Assembly: GCA_020086605.1 (NCBI GenBank)
Contig: JACBWW010000004.1
Location: 27,226,906-27,290,905 of the forward strand
Source of the DNA: Lanius collurio
Lineage: Eukaryota > Chordata > Aves > Passeriformes > Laniidae
DNA: 64,000 bases
Direction: 5' to 3'
Position numbers and translations under genes: made by a program. Every line of letters starts with the position of its first letter. The stretch's first letter is position 1. Of this stretch, positions 49,342 to 63,622 are shown in pieces. Under the pieces are notes generated by a model that saw nothing but the letters and a program-made list of their open reading frames with translations, was not told the origin of the DNA and did not search any database.

Positions 49342-49375
49342 AAAAAAAAATTAAAAAAAAAAAAAAGAAAAAAAG
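49342..49375. repeat. A-rich tract
   Basis: Two long runs of A separated by TT, ending AAAAAAGAAAAAAAG. It is low-complexity DNA. Confidence 0.9.
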
Positions 49376-52300
49376 TAGAATCTGTTTATATTTCAAATTC
49401 TCTGAGGAGAAAGGAAGGGATGAATTCTCACCTGTTACTTATTACCAAGAAACACAAAATGTCAAGAAAATCAGTTTCAGTAGCCATCTTTTCTTGTTGT
49501 TTACAGTCCAAAGCTGCAGAAAGGCCCAACACAAAGGCCTGAGCTCTACATCAATGCCCTGTTTATTGAGACAGCATTGTGGATAGACCCTAAAGTTTTG
49601 ACTTATGACAGTGTCCACCAAGGGGACATGGGTGAAAATATTACAAGTTTAACAAAAACAACCCCAAAAATCAAAAGCATAATATACAAGTATTGTAAGT
49701 AGGTTTAGAAATTAAGATATATAAACCTGTTTGTTAGTCTTCAATTGCATGGCTTTTAATCATTGCACTTGTAATGGTTGTACAGCTCTGAGGAATTTTA
49801 GCTGTCAGATAAAGTTCCTGTGGGTCAGACAGGTGTGTGTTTCCTACTGTGGCACTGTTTGCTTACCTATTGAGACTTTTTAAGTTGAATATATAGGATT
49901 GCAGACTTTTTTGCACAAACACTTAACTACCAACTTGGGTCAACTTAATACCTTCCACAGCACTGTTACTGAGGCACTGCCTCTTCACACCACAGTGGGA
50001 AGAAATACAGGGAGGGATACAAGTCATCTACAACCAAGGTGTCTAGCCCATATTAGTTTCCCACCTTATTTCCATTACCACTGGAAAGTGACAGAACCAC
50101 CCAGAAAGTGTACTGCTTCCAGCGATTTTAGGCACCATACTTTCAGAGATGAAACACTTGTTGGAAGTGTCCATTTCTCTGTACTCAGTACATGAGATGT
50201 TCAGGCAGCTAGATTAGCTTCCAAATAACTATCAGAAAGAACTTGTCTGAACTGAAGTCTGATCTTTGATATTACTGTACTGAGAATATTTAATAAGACT
50301 GCATCTTTGTCCTAGTAATGCTATCCCTTCAGAAATTCCTGATGTAGAAAAGGACTTCATAGTTTGGTAGCATCCACTGGGGAAAATGATGTTTGTGTCT
50401 GCTCTTCCTCAAAAGAGACTTTTTCATGATCCACAAATGTCTATATATCCAACATGTCCTTAACCTTTAGGAGGTTCCAAATAATTGCCATTCTCCAGGC
50501 CTGGAGATTTCTGTACAGAATACCATTATTATTCAGACTTCTTCTGTTATTTTCTGCCTTACACTACAGTGGGAACTCTCATGCCTCTAAAAACTCTAAG
50601 AGAAGAAAAAAGGAGAGCAAATGTCACATATTTGCTATATCAACTCATAAAACCACAACAGAGACATGAAATGGGCTTAAGCCAGAGAGACTGGAACCAC
50701 ATCCCAATCTGCACCCTCCCACAGAATGAGCAGACTGAGATCTTCTGTTCTGGTCTGGATTGAATTCTTCTGTAGATGGAAATCATTTAGACTGTTGAAA
50801 AAAAGACTTGTCAGAAAAACACAACAATGCAGTGAGTTCAAATTCACTGTCTTAATGTCTGTTCAAGTTCCTAATGTGTCTAAGAACATGCAGAGCTGAC
50901 CATACGCCTTGCAAATAAATCTCTGGGGCAGAAGGCAGGAACAGGCAGATTTCCCCATAGAACTCCTTAGCTATCCATTGAGTTGACAAATAAAGTCATT
51001 GACACCACCCAACACACTCCTGCCCTAAGCTTTTCCTTCTGGACCTTGTGCTACGTCTGGTTCACAAACTGGAATTCTGACTGCTGATCTTGTGATGGTG
51101 CAGATATTCCTGAGGGGTCTGAAGGCTCCTTTTTTGGGTGAAATCCAATATTTTAGAAGACACTTGAGTTAAAATTTTGTTTTTCTCCAGATGCTTTCCC
51201 TTCCAGCATCAACTGCTTGCCTTAGGACAAAAAACAAGAGATGGATCAGGATTCCTGAGGGAGCCTAGAATGTGCACCCTGAATAGTCTCACACCATCTG
51301 GTAAAATTCCACCTCTGTCAGGGAGGTACATCCCCATGGCATCAAGGAATTAATAATGCTAAGGTCTGTGATACAGCAAACATCAAAACTCTTGGACTCC
51401 AAGTCTTTGGCTTAAAACAGGCAAAATAAATCAATGAGAACAAATGCAGTGGAATTTTCCTTCATCAAGTGTTTAATCACATGCTAAAACCAATATTGTT
51501 TCTACCATTGTCTAGGTTGTCACTCTTTTATTTTCTAAATTATTTGTACAACTTTTCCACAGTTTTTAGTTTGTGAGTGGAAGTATTTAATTAATATAGA
51601 GCCAGACCACCAGATCTGATTGGACCCCTTAAAACATCTAGCAACACTCACAGTAGATTAAGAGAAAACTAAGGGACTCCAGCACAAGCTAATATTAAAT
51701 TTTGAACCACTTTAATGTTCAAAAATTTGAGAATCACAGTGTTCTGATTTAGTCCTACAATTACTACTGCAAGGAACACAAAAGGTAGCTCCTGCCTTAA
51801 TTAAGCTACCAATTCAGAAAAGACTGAACAGTCACATCACTCATCCTCTATATTAAGCCTAAAAATTAAAATTATATGCAAAAAATTGTAGTGTTGGTAG
51901 TGTGTGTTTTACTCTAAATTGAGTCAAGGGGTGTCACAGTGAAAAACTGCAGTAGCCTAGATCCACTGCAAAGAAAAGAGTGTTTTGGCTTATTGGCTTA
52001 TATGAATGACTTCTGATTGAAATATTGATGAAAATATTGACTCACCTGATGCTATAGCCTGATTTAATGGAGGAAATGGTGACAAGTATAGAAAAATATA
52101 TCTGCACTTTTTTGTCTATGCACCATTGAAAAACTTACAACATCCAAAATTACTGCAGCTATAAGTGGATCTAAAGGTCCTACATCTCGGCTGGAATCTT
52201 GTAGCTTTCTGGTGTTAATATAGGGTGTGAAAGGCACTGGGATGCCTTCAGTCATCTTTCTGCTTTAGATATGGGATGTATATAGGGAGGCCATAAAGCA

Positions 52301-54791
52301 ACAAACAGAAGTTCTTTACATAAAATGAGCACTGGTGCAAGCAGAAATTGTTCATTGATAACTTCTCCCAAAATATGAGGCCTTAAAAAAGATTGGGTTG
52401 ACTTGATAGCAAGTAGGTATTTACTGGGCCAGAAACGTGTCGGGTTTTCCTGAAATTCCTGTCTGAACTTTAAATGAGCCTCTTGATGTTGAATGTCCTC
52501 AAGGAAATCTGTAACTTTACCTACTTTTTCATGATAGTATAGATATTCATGTCTTGGAAGTATAAGCTGACACAGGGCTGAGGTTGAACTGCAAATGTCA
52601 AAGCATTACATGGAAAGATTTACATGCCCTGTTAGTACTTAATTTTATTTTTAAAACTATGCCTTTTTATTTTAAAAATATTCTTCCAAAAAAATGATGC
52701 TACTAACCCAAACCTTTTACCATTAAAAAAAAAAAGCAGCTACTATGCAAATTGGATTGCACCAAAATTTGGATTTTGTTTGTCTGTTCTTATCTTCTGC
52801 CCTCCAACAAAAACAGCCTTGCAGCCTCTTACCACTGTAAAGGCTGGAAGTAAAATGCAAAATGGGAAGTTCATCAACATACTGGCTACAGTTATGCACT
52901 GCCACATCAGGAATCAAACACAATTTGACCAGACAGAGCTCCAATTTTCACTCTGATGCTACGTTTTGCTTCTCTAAGGACCCTGAATCATCCTATTCTT
53001 TTGTGTACTCCTCCCACATGCAAGGTCCCCTATGAGGCAGCTTATCCTTCCCAGCAAGAAAGACTGCACAGAGGTTCCCTCATGAGTTTGTGTAACGTTG
53101 CTGCTGAATTGGCCAAGGATGTAATGCAGAGCACCAAGAGACCGAGCACAAAGCCAGCCTAGGAGCAAAGAGCAGAGCCTTGGGCTGCAGTTCCACCAAG
53201 CTCTAGAGAGTACCATGGGACAAGGTCAGCTGCTTAACAGATTACTGACATGCTCTGCAGATGATGGGATGTTAAGCAGAAAAAAGCATGATTGTCTTGC
53301 ATTAGGTTTTTCTGCCCTTTAGATGGAAAAATCCTCCATTATCACTTATCATGCTGATTTTAGTGATTCTTCATTTGTTCAAAATTATTCTGGATCCCTT
53401 TTAGAAATTATTGTGACCTGAGTAGTAAGAAAAATCCAAAGCTGGGGGTTTTATTTCAATTTTCTAAAAGTAAGTTTGAGCATATATAAACCAATTAAGA
53501 CCAAATAACTTTTGATATTATCAACTTACATTTTTTCCAGGATGGCCCAGACTTTTCTATAATGTATCTTTGAATCATTCAGGAATTGGTTCATTAAGCT
53601 GGGGGAAGCAGACAGATGGTATGGAAGATGGTAACACTGCCTATCATTGCACACTAAGGACATTTACCATCATACAATCACATTAAATAATGCATTTTAC
53701 TGAGCTAATTTAACATTTCATGCAGAGATTGTGCTCAGGAGTTAGTCATGGTAAACTGTGGGGAAAAAAAATCCACCAGAATCATTACTCTTTTCTTCTT
53801 AAGTTCAGAATAACATCTTTAAGGACTTGCCAAATAATTGAGATCATGCTTTTGTTTAAAATCAGAAGAAAAATTCTTTTAACACTGAGGGAAAAACATG
53901 TGTTAGCCCTACAAAAAGCACTGTTTTAAGGCAGTGTGGAAGGATAGGGCAGCACCCACTGGATTCCTACTCCATTTCAGTTTCATACCTGTGGTCTCCA
54001 AAGTTATTAAGTGAATCAGTCATCTGGGAGGTCATTACTGATTTCCAGAGGGCAAAGGAAATTCTTTTTAGAATATTTGCTTTAAACCATGCTGCATTAA
54101 AATGTGAAGTGATGCCTATGCATTTTCAGTCCCAGGCATATAATAAAAAATTGACATGAATTTTCATGTTTTAGAGGATTAGGAAGTTTAAATGTAAAAC
54201 CAGAAGTAAGTAAGGATTGCATCGCACTGGGAAGCAGGCCCAACAATCCATTTAGTGTGGATCTTAATAGAAAATATTTTTACATGTCCCTTCATTTGTA
54301 TTGGAAGGGTATTTGGTTCTACAACATTTAAGTAAACCAGCAAAGTTTCTTACAGATAACAAACATTTAATTATTTTCTACTTTAAGTTTGTGGAAATCT
54401 AAGGTGGGAGGATTTTTGGCAGGAAGAAGCATTTTTGGGGGTTGAAGGAAAGTTCTTTTAGTCATCAGACTTGTTGAAAAATTCCTGGGTTTAAAAAGCT
54501 CCGTTTTGTGGTGTTCATTTGGTTTCACAAAGACTTGTCCCTACCCAAGGGAGTACCAGAATTCAGGGACACCTGTTGAGCTTTAGGGAACTCACTGCCT
54601 GATTTTTCAGACATATAATGCAGTATCCTAAAACAGAGCAAATTAATAATCTTAGCATTACGGTGATGTTAAAAGACGACCTTGAGCCATGAAATTCAAA
54701 TTTTGCTGTCATACAGAGAGAATGTCATCCAGAAACAGGTTTATTAGTTCTTTGAGGAGCAAGGATTCATGAATACATATTGAAGACTTAT

Positions 54792-54828
54792 ATTAATCCA
54801 TTCTAAAGATTTGCATTAATGCATTCTA
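54792..54828. repeat. Direct repeat with homeodomain/POU-like core
   Basis: ATTAATCCATTCTA (54792-54805) and ATTAATGCATTCTA (54815-54828) differ at one base. The second copy overlaps a 12-bp palindrome TGCATTAATGCA (54812-54823) and the octamer ATTTGCAT (54809-54816). These match known POU/homeodomain site types. Regulatory activity is an inference only. Confidence 0.5.
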
Positions 54829-55681
54829 GGAGCCCTTTTGTATGACAACAAAAGAAAAATCTTCTTTCTTCTAGGATATAAAAAATTTAGGTTAAATTTT
54901 ATACATCAGAATGGAATAGCATTAATTAATCTTTTATAATATTTTATAAATTACTTCTAGTTTTTTATAATTGCAGAGATTTTGCAATGAGTTTATCATT
55001 TTCCAATAATCCTTTATGCTACAACAGAGTCATATGATCATTTCAGTTCTGGCTATGACAATCCCATTTCGTATATGTCAATGTATACATATGTAACCTT
55101 AACAAGCCAAGGAGCCAATTAACTTTAAAATAGAGTTCATCCAAAACCCTGCCAGGACACCATTTCTTCTGAGCCTCACTCAACACGGCTGAATGCATTT
55201 AGGCTTTTAAATTTCACTGAGAAACAGCAGTAACAAACTATAGACTTCCTCAGTCCACTTACAGTGACAATAGACAGAGAAAAAGAAATTAACATTTCAG
55301 GACTTGAGCTTTTGCACTGGTGTCTGACTGATCATTAACAGCTTTAGCATTTGTTTAGAAATAAGCAGACACATACCATAGATTGGGAAACAGAAAAAAA
55401 TGTCCTGAGTGAATAATCAAACCTGTAAGTTGCCACAAAAAACTTTGAAAGAAAGAAAACTATGATAAGCAACATTTCAGAGCAATGTGCTTTTTTATTT
55501 AAACCTTCAGCCCGTGTTTGGTGTAGACACTGAGTTACTGATGATTTACAAAGGATTTGTACATATCTGACATTGCATAAATGAAAGAAAATGAAAAAAA
55601 TAAATTTTATCACGTGCTATTTTCAATTACAACATTTCTTCTCCCTATACCATCTCAGCAACTAAATTACCAATAGACTAT

Positions 55682-56177
55682 TTTTATGGTTTGGAAATGG
55701 TACACTCCAATTTAGTACTACCACTGAGCCTCTCCAAACCATGCTGCTCACTTCCCCTCCCCCTCTGCCCTGTGGTGGGATGGAGAGGACAGTTAGAGGC
55801 ACAGAAGGTAACGATCACAGGTTGAGATAATAATAACTTACTGGAAACATCAATAGGATAAGAAAATGAATGGTAAGAGCAGCAATATTAGTAACAAAAT
55901 CGTACAAAAGTGATAGAGTGATTCACATGCCAAATGCTTACTGTGGAGCCTGACCTGACCACAGCCACACCACTCTGACCTCTCCCTCCAGCTCAGAACC
56001 AGCACCACCGAACTGCTCCCTCTGCCATGCTTACTTGACTGGAAGAAACCCTTTCTCTTCATGAGAGACTCCCCACCCTGGCAACGATGCGAGGTGGTAG
56101 AGAATCACCTCTGGCTCCTGACCATGCCCCTCCTGGCTACAGTGAAAATTATCTCTGTCCTGGATGGAACCAGGACA
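55682..56177 (-). mobile_element. ERVL-type LTR, reverse orientation
   Basis: Read on the - strand, it begins TGTCCTGGTTCCATCCAGGA and continues CAGAGATAATTTTCACTGTA. This matches the start of the well-known avian ERVL LTR (family form TCCTGGTTTCAGCTGGGATA). The 3' part reads TTATTATTATCTCAACC, then CTCTCCATCCCACC, GGGGAAGTGAGCAGC and a diverged AAACCAT terminus. This is the U5 order of that family. The length of about 496 bp fits a full LTR. The left terminus (TTTTTATGG in + orientation) has lost the expected TG, and no clear target-site duplication remains. No internal ERVL genes are seen, so it is a solo LTR. Open frames of 65-103 codons nearby are not genes. Confidence 0.7.
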
Positions 56178-59100
56178 CTCATGCTGTGCAAATGCTTTCT
56201 CCCAGCCCCACTTTCTAGGAATATGCAAGTTTGACTTTTTGAAGGATCAGTGGAGTCTGACGAGTTGATAAGCAAGGAGAAAGAGAAATGCCTGACGTGA
56301 GAAGCCCTGGTTCCCTTTGGAGTCTGATTAAAGCGCCTTAGACATGCCAGGGGCTCACTAGAGGTTAATGAGATGCTGTCTCCAGAAAGTTTTCTTTGAT
56401 TTTGTTTGGAAATCAAGCTCTTGCTTTGATTTTGGTACCTGCACTCAAAATTGGCTCAGATGTGTTGGTGCAGATGGGCCAGATTATATTGCTGCCATTG
56501 GTAGGTAGACTTGGCTCAAACAGACAATGTGCCCTGATCCTGTCACACAAAAATTTTATCTCTTCCAGATCTTCACAAATTCTGAGGCAAATTTTCTGTT
56601 ACTTTGCCAAGAAGCAAAATTAGCAGATTTACTGAAATAAAATACATGGTCTAGTTGCTAGCATGAAATCACAAATGAACAAGAAATTAATCAAGCCACC
56701 TATATGTAAGGTCAGAAAAAAGCAAGAAGGGACAGGCCTGTCAAACCTTTTGGTAAAGTTTAATCCCAATCTAAGGTTTGTTCATGTATCTAAGGTCTGT
56801 TCGTGACATATACTGTAGCAGTTGCTTGGCAAAGGACAACACTGGAAGTATGCTATTTATTACTATACACTTGGTAACTTTTTCTTCTTCTCCTTCTTTC
56901 ATAAACACATTGGCTGAGAATTATTGTTTTGCAGCTGCCAGATGCAATAAATTTCCAGCATACTCACATTCCTAGTTTTAGCTTGTTCTCAAAGAAAAGG
57001 CAAACATTGTAAAATTTAGTAAACAACTAGCCTGCAAACAGAAAATGCCCCAAAGTCCTGCCTGATAATGTCCTTCATAAAGGATTGAAATCAATTTCAG
57101 ACAGCAGTTCATAATTAGATTTTTTGGTCAGGGAAGGAAGGGGTAAAGTGTGGTTTACATTTTCTTGGGAAAGAAATGAAGACTTTTTAAAATGAGTTTT
57201 GAATTTGTTAGCTTTCTTTTTGATAGGCACAATGGCAGTGCTAGTCAAGAGCATCACTTTTCCAGAGACAGAGAGGGACAGATACTGGTTATGGCATAAA
57301 GGAAGTGGTTTGGTGCATCCATCAGAGAGGAACACCACTGAACTTTAAGAAAAGATGAATTTGAATGTGGCATTTAGTGTTTAGGCTCATTTCTGGAACA
57401 AACAGTTTTTCTGTGCATGCTGCAAAAAATGGAAGAGTGATTCACTACAATGTGCTGGCCTAAAACAAAGCCTCCTATTCTCTTCAGAAGTGGACATTCA
57501 CTCAGAAGCCTGCAGTAGGGCTGGATCCTGATTAAAACCTCATAAAAATGAGCAGGAGCTTTCAAGTGGCTGGGAGTGGCTTTGAATCCAGATGAATTCC
57601 ACTCTGTGCTTTAAATTCTACTCATCCTTATTCCACACCTGCATATCAGCAAAGAGTCATGTTGAAGAGATTCATAGGAGCAGGCTGGGACTGGAAGGGT
57701 TCAGCAAAAGCTCTCTAAGAGTCCAGTCCTCTTCCTCATCTTGTTAACAGTTTTCCTTTCCTCCTCAGTGTTGATTTTCCCCCTTGTTTTCCAGACTTTT
57801 CTTTGCTAATGTAATTTGGATTTAAAACATTCTGGAATTGTAATCCTTCTACATTCTTGCCTTGAAGACAATTATAAACAAAGATATGTTAATAAGATTC
57901 ATACTCAACTAGACTAAATGGGGAAATCATGGGAGAAAATGTGACAGTGATGCAAAACCCACTGTGTGAAAATCTACTGGGTTAGATGACTTTCAGAATT
58001 TCCTACGAATACCCTGAAACTATTCTTTAAACTAATGCTTTCATCCAACAGCCGCTCACAACTGGAGAGTTTATAGGTCTATTATAAGCCTGCCAAGAGT
58101 ACTGTGGTCAAAGGCAAGTCCAAATAGCCTCTCTGAAAAAATCTACATTGGGACAAAACGAAATAAGTTTGGTTTGTTTGACATTTGGACAGAAAAAAGC
58201 AAAAGAAAATTCAGTGCATAACTAACAATTGCCATCTGCCATGCTAGAAATCGGTATTTTACTTCCCAAGATAAAAAAAAAAAAGGCTGATATGAGCTTC
58301 TTACTCATGACTGCAAGCGACTATTTTGAGGGGCAAGTTGGTTCTGAGTTTAAACATTAGAATCTAACCTTAAATTAGTTGACAAATTACAACACTCAGA
58401 GTAAGAATTCCAAGACAGAAAGGATGAAAGATGAAAGATCTTGACTGAGCAGCAGCCTTTTGCACATTTCCCAGCAAAGAAAAAAAAAAAGAAAAGGAAA
58501 AACGATGCTCACTATAAATACAGCCAATGATTCAACCCAGAAATTTAAAGAGCAGCCCAGAAAAGAAATGGGATGAATGTGCCAAATAAACATATATATT
58601 TCTGCAGTTGCTATCAAAACTTAAAATACACCTCTCTCCATATTGGAGGTCTCCACATTGGAAACTGTCCATGATATAAATTTTCAGTGAGGTCCTCCAG
58701 GGCCAGGAGCTAGGATCAGGCAGATCAGGAGGGGATTTGCCTAAGAATTTTACATTGATCTCACTTGTGCTGAAGACCGTATCTCACATCATCCAGGTTC
58801 AACAACTGGACAGTGCATCTTGGAAAGCAATTTTCTTCTGCTTTTCAAAACCACTTGGAGTAGAATTTGGTATTTCTCCCAGTATCTAGCACAGGACATA
58901 TGGATACAGTAATTTCCTCAGGCAGGCCATTCTGATTTTTTTCAGAAATCAGTCTCTGCAGGGTTTTTGGCAGCAGCTCTCAATCTCTTGCCAGCTCAAA
59001 TAACCTGCCACAAGCCTTTGACCATTGCCATTCCCTATGCCAGGCTAATAGTCCTGAGTTTTTGTGCTTACTGCTCATTCCAGGCCATTGTGCTCTGTGA

Positions 59101-62100
59101 CATTGTTATGGGACTCAGATCAGGCTCAATGATTTCTTGCAAGGTAAACAAGGCCATAGACAATATGCTAAAGAGCTCAACTAATCCAGAAATAATCCCA
59201 CTATTAAAGCTGTTTCTTCACAATGACAATTAAAGGAGAGGGGGTGGGTAAAGGTCAGGAGCAAAAATGAACATCTAATGAACATAATCCTGCCAGACTG
59301 ACGTGACATGCTGTGTTGATTCTTCTGGAGGGTGAGTAGGCAGTTGTGCATATGTGTGTGCTTGAGAACACACACATCCTGAAAAATTCTGGAATACAGA
59401 GACTTTATGGCTCCAGAAATGTCACCATAAATTATATATACACTGAAAGCAGAAAAAAACAAAAAAAGCCACAGGACTGAATTTCACCTTTTTCTGGAAA
59501 TCTCAGCCATGACATCTTTGGCACCTCACCAAGAAAACCGTTACTCAACATGGCATTTTGTGATCCTAATTATTTAAATTTAATTTTGACCAGAGTAAGA
59601 TCCTGCATCAGTCTTCCCTGCCTGTCTAAATACTTAATTGAGGTTGTTTTACTTCTATCACCATAATATATCACTTTCTTTAATGGGGGTATAAGCCAAG
59701 TTTCCTTGCTATCCAACCTCAAAAGCTACATGTAATATTCACACACTTCATGCAGAAATGCTCAGCTGGTTCAGACTGTCACATTCGGCCTCTCCTCTAA
59801 AACCCAGTGTAGGAAAGATATGAAGATATCTTGTCTTAATTCACATACAGAAGATACTTATAAGAAGTATTTGCTGGTGTTAACACATTTAGAAACTTCC
59901 AAGTGAGCAGCAGTTAGGAAGGGCTTTTACTGAAAGGAGATTTTCCAGTGGCAATATGATGAATTAACTGAAGAATGGCATTTTGTCCATTGATTATCCC
60001 ATCACAAGGTTATCAAAAACTACAAGCCGAGAAAAAAAGACCATTTCTCTTGACATATGGAGTGATAAATCATATTATTTGAAATAATTATGAATGTCAG
60101 TGTGTATTTGTCAGTTTGTTTCTAGCTAACCAAGGTCAATGACCTTGTAAAAGACACAGCGAAGGCCTCCCTTTATTATCCAGGACATACAAATAACATG
60201 TAGATAAGTGTGGCGCTCTAGACCACAAAGGACATTTGCCAAAACTACCTAGAAGAAATTCAGAGCCAAAATTTTCATCTCCAGAAAATATGTTGACCTT
60301 CAGTTTCTTATGCTTTTGAAAGTCATTGGATTACAGCTGTAAATCACATTAGGCCATCAATGCTACAGCAAAATGCCACCAAAAACCAAGGTCAACCCAT
60401 GTTTGGAGTCTTCTTTTACCAAAAGATACAGATGAAAAAATTAGAGAAAGTTTCTCTTAGACAAACCCCTTGTCAACCTAAGATGCTTCAAGCATTTTAG
60501 AGATTTTTACTCTTACAATCTTTCCTCATTTTATGTGTTCCCATCTCATTTGAATGGTTACCAGCTTCTGACCCAAATAGAACTTCAAAACAGACTTTTC
60601 TTTGGAACAATAACCCTGCCTCAAAAAGCATAATACTATCTTGCTCAATTTACTAATGGCAACAAAACCCAATTAATGACTGAATTTGTGCCAAAATGAA
60701 AATCTGGGTTGGTTGAGGGTTTTTGTAGAAAAACCTGTTAATTATTTCATTTGACTGCTGAGTCTTGATCTTTGCAGATACCTTTACCCCTCAAACAAAT
60801 TATCAGACAGTATCATATTCTAAACCAGATGAGGTGAGGGAGATAATTTAAAAAGACCACCATCAGAGGAAAAATTACCAGTATTGTTCTCCAGCAACAG
60901 AGCAACTGTTCATTTTTCTAGCCATTGCAACACACAAGTAACCACTACTCTTCATATGATATGACACACTCATACTAACAGTGATTCTCCTCCCATCTCA
61001 AGAGGATTATTTAGTATTTCTTTCTGAGGTCTTTTACAAACCAAATATTTGTTGCCATTCTGCACATCCTGAGTGCTGATCCCAAACCCTTTTGCTAGAA
61101 AAGTGTGTTGTAGTGTATGTTCTTTTGTATGAATAATTTGTACAGTAATCTACTTTCCTTTCCCCACATGACTGGATTAAAGTTTTATGGGGCACAGGGT
61201 AAAACCAAACAAGAATAATCTTACTGTCATCGTCACCAAGTATCACAGCAATTCTGTTCTCATGTTTTCCTCATTCCATCCTTTTCCTCCTCCCTGTTTT
61301 AGACAATTTCTCAACTTGCTGTCCCTCAGTCTGAAGGCTTCCCTGCTGATCACATGAAACAGTGTAAGTTACTGACTGTTGAAAACTTCAGCTGAAATGC
61401 AGCCAGGTCAAGATGAGGTTATATAAAAGTTTAAAGGCAACATTTTTAGGTCACATTCTCAGCAGCACAGATTCCAAATGTTTCAGTAAGCAGACTGCAC
61501 TTAACACTCTAGCTGACAGTGTTCATTAAATTAATACTGTGCCTATACACAGTTCATAAGGTGCATTTTTACCATGCACACCCTATAAGAACATGCTGTA
61601 TTTGTATCAGACTACTCATACAGCCAAGCATTTATTTGAACTCCGGCACAGAAAGGAAGAAAGTTTAAAGTAGCTGTTTTTCCCCAGATAATTTAATAAA
61701 AACCTATGGCTTTTCTTTTCTTTCCCTCTCTGTGTGAAGATTAGCTAATCTTGGAAATTACAAACAAAATTAAAAGCCTAGTCATTCCAAATACTTTATA
61801 CTGTGCATGCTTATTTTCCTTTCCTAATACCATTGCCAACTCTCACCACTGTGAAGAATCTCCACTACATAAAACTTCAGTTTTGATTTTTTTTCCCTTA
61901 GTAGAATGGCCTTTACAGTATTTTGGTTATGCATTCTTGTGACCGGAGATTTATTTGAACATTTCAGATGTGAAACCTCTTTGTAACTCTTTGGAATGTA
62001 TTCCATTTGGTTGCAAATCCTGAGAAAACATGTATTTCTTCATAGTTTCAATAAATTGAGTCTATGACTGTAGGCATGAATGGACCAGAAAAGGGAAACA

Positions 62101-63622
62101 ATTTAGCTCTAACAGCAGGGCAAAACATATCCTTCAGAAAAAAAAAAAAACAACATTTTCCTTGTATATTTCCTTAAATTATTTTTGAAGCAGTTTTCTA
62201 GTGAACTAGTAGGAGACATTATCTTCTATTTCCTAATGGCTTCTGACTGAAATGCATAAATCAAAGTCTTACTGAATCTATCTAAGCAATGCATTATTTG
62301 ACAGAGAGATCATTTTTTGAAATGCTTTCAATTCATAACAGTATTGTACCTTTGATATGCTCTATGTATTTCATGGTTATCCTACCATTTGTGCTATAGT
62401 CCTCATTGATGGGTGATCTGAGGAATGGAAATGGATTGATTTGGCTTGCCACATGGCAACCAAAGCAAGCGAAGGGCAAGGCCCAGATAGGTAGGCTGTT
62501 CATCCTTTGTACTCCCACCAACTGTACTTATAAGTGTTCTCTATCTTTCCTTTTTCCCTCCCAAATTCAAATTTTTCACTTCCTACTTGACTCTACAGTT
62601 ACTCATCTTTATGTGGAAATCTCTGTGGTTGCTTTGTTGCTAGACAAGTTTACATTTTAATAATTGCTTATGCAAAATTATACAAGCTAAGAAGGCAAAT
62701 AATCAAGAACAAAACCAACATTCCACAACAGGGTGAGCTTCCCTCTGTAGAAATAACAATGGTAATTAAAAAGGAGTTTTGCAATTATAAAATTGCTTTA
62801 GCTATAAAAAGAAAATAAATGAAAATACTCTTGGTGTCGCTAACATCCTTGCATGATGAAACAACAAGCTAAGTCCTAAAAGCATCATTTACAGGAGAAA
62901 AGATAAGCCAACAAGCTCTAAAAGCAGTTGGATTAACATACTTTAGCTAGCATTCCCTCCATATACATATCAATACATGTATCATAAACCCTGTCAGAAT
63001 TTCCTTTTTGTGGTTAGAATTGATATGCCAATTTAAAACCCCATAACTTTTATACACATATTTTCTGCATTTTTTTTATGTATTCAGTTATACAACTCTC
63101 TTTAACCTATTAATATATTATTATCTTGTTTACGTATGAAGTTATTCAAGACATAGAATGTCTTTTTAGAATGAAGAAAACTCATGCTTCCTTTCCATCA
63201 AAATATGATGTGGCTGCCAATATATTCCCCTTACTGAGGATGTCACTGAAGAACAAGAGTGTTTTGACTGACAATCCACCACACATTAAAAACACATGGA
63301 TCATAATGCAGTCAACATCAGCTAGCTCATCCAGGGCTAGGTCCCAAAATCATGGTCACAACTGCTACAGCAATCTCTGACTACCAGCACATTCCAATCT
63401 GTTAAAGCTAACCCTCTCTCACAACCTTATGGTCAGGCATGCTGGGGTGCAGAAAACTGTGCAGAATGTCCTGTTTCCAGTTTAAGTTCATATATTAAAT
63501 GCTTGCTTCCAAAATCAAGACCTAAGCTGCCCAAAGAATTTCTCCACAAATATCCCATTCCTTAATGTATTATAGGCAATGAGGTTTGGATTTATGTTTT
63601 TTTCTTTCTTTTTCCCCTTCAG
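56178..63622. other. AT-rich stretch, no gene confirmed
   Basis: No interspersed repeat was recognised. Small items are a 19-bp imperfect tandem duplication at 56770-56807 (TCTAAGGTTTGTTCATGTA and a variant), a 12-A run near 58273 and an inverted repeat ATGTGTGTG/CACACACAT at 59352-59377. An A run lies near 62139. An 88-codon + frame (58967-59233) has no recognisable motif. Confidence 0.45.
60133..60145. promoter_or_regulatory. Perfect IR-1 nuclear-receptor-like site
   Basis: AGGTCA-a-TGACCT is a perfect inverted repeat of the AGGTCA half-site spaced by one base. This spacing is the known preferred site of FXR/RXR heterodimers. The palindrome extends to 17 bases (CAAGGTCAATGACCTTG, 60131-60147). 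The match is exact, but occupancy and function are unknown. Confidence 0.45.

Larger units (their letters stand above)
42681..55681. other. Long AT-rich stretch with microsatellites, no gene seen
   Basis: Thirteen kilobases with no recognised gene or interspersed repeat. Noted separately are (AC)13 with poly(A) at 43799, the compound repeat and purine tract at 46057-46298, the inverted repeat at 47341, the A-rich tract at 49342 and the small repeat at 54792. An acceptor-like TTTTTTCCAG at about 53540 precedes a 47-codon frame with no motif. Confidence 0.45.

Noticed and set aside
53541..53685. TTTTTTCCAG followed by a 47-codon frame with a weak donor
   Set aside because: There is no recognisable protein motif, and signals of this strength are common by chance.
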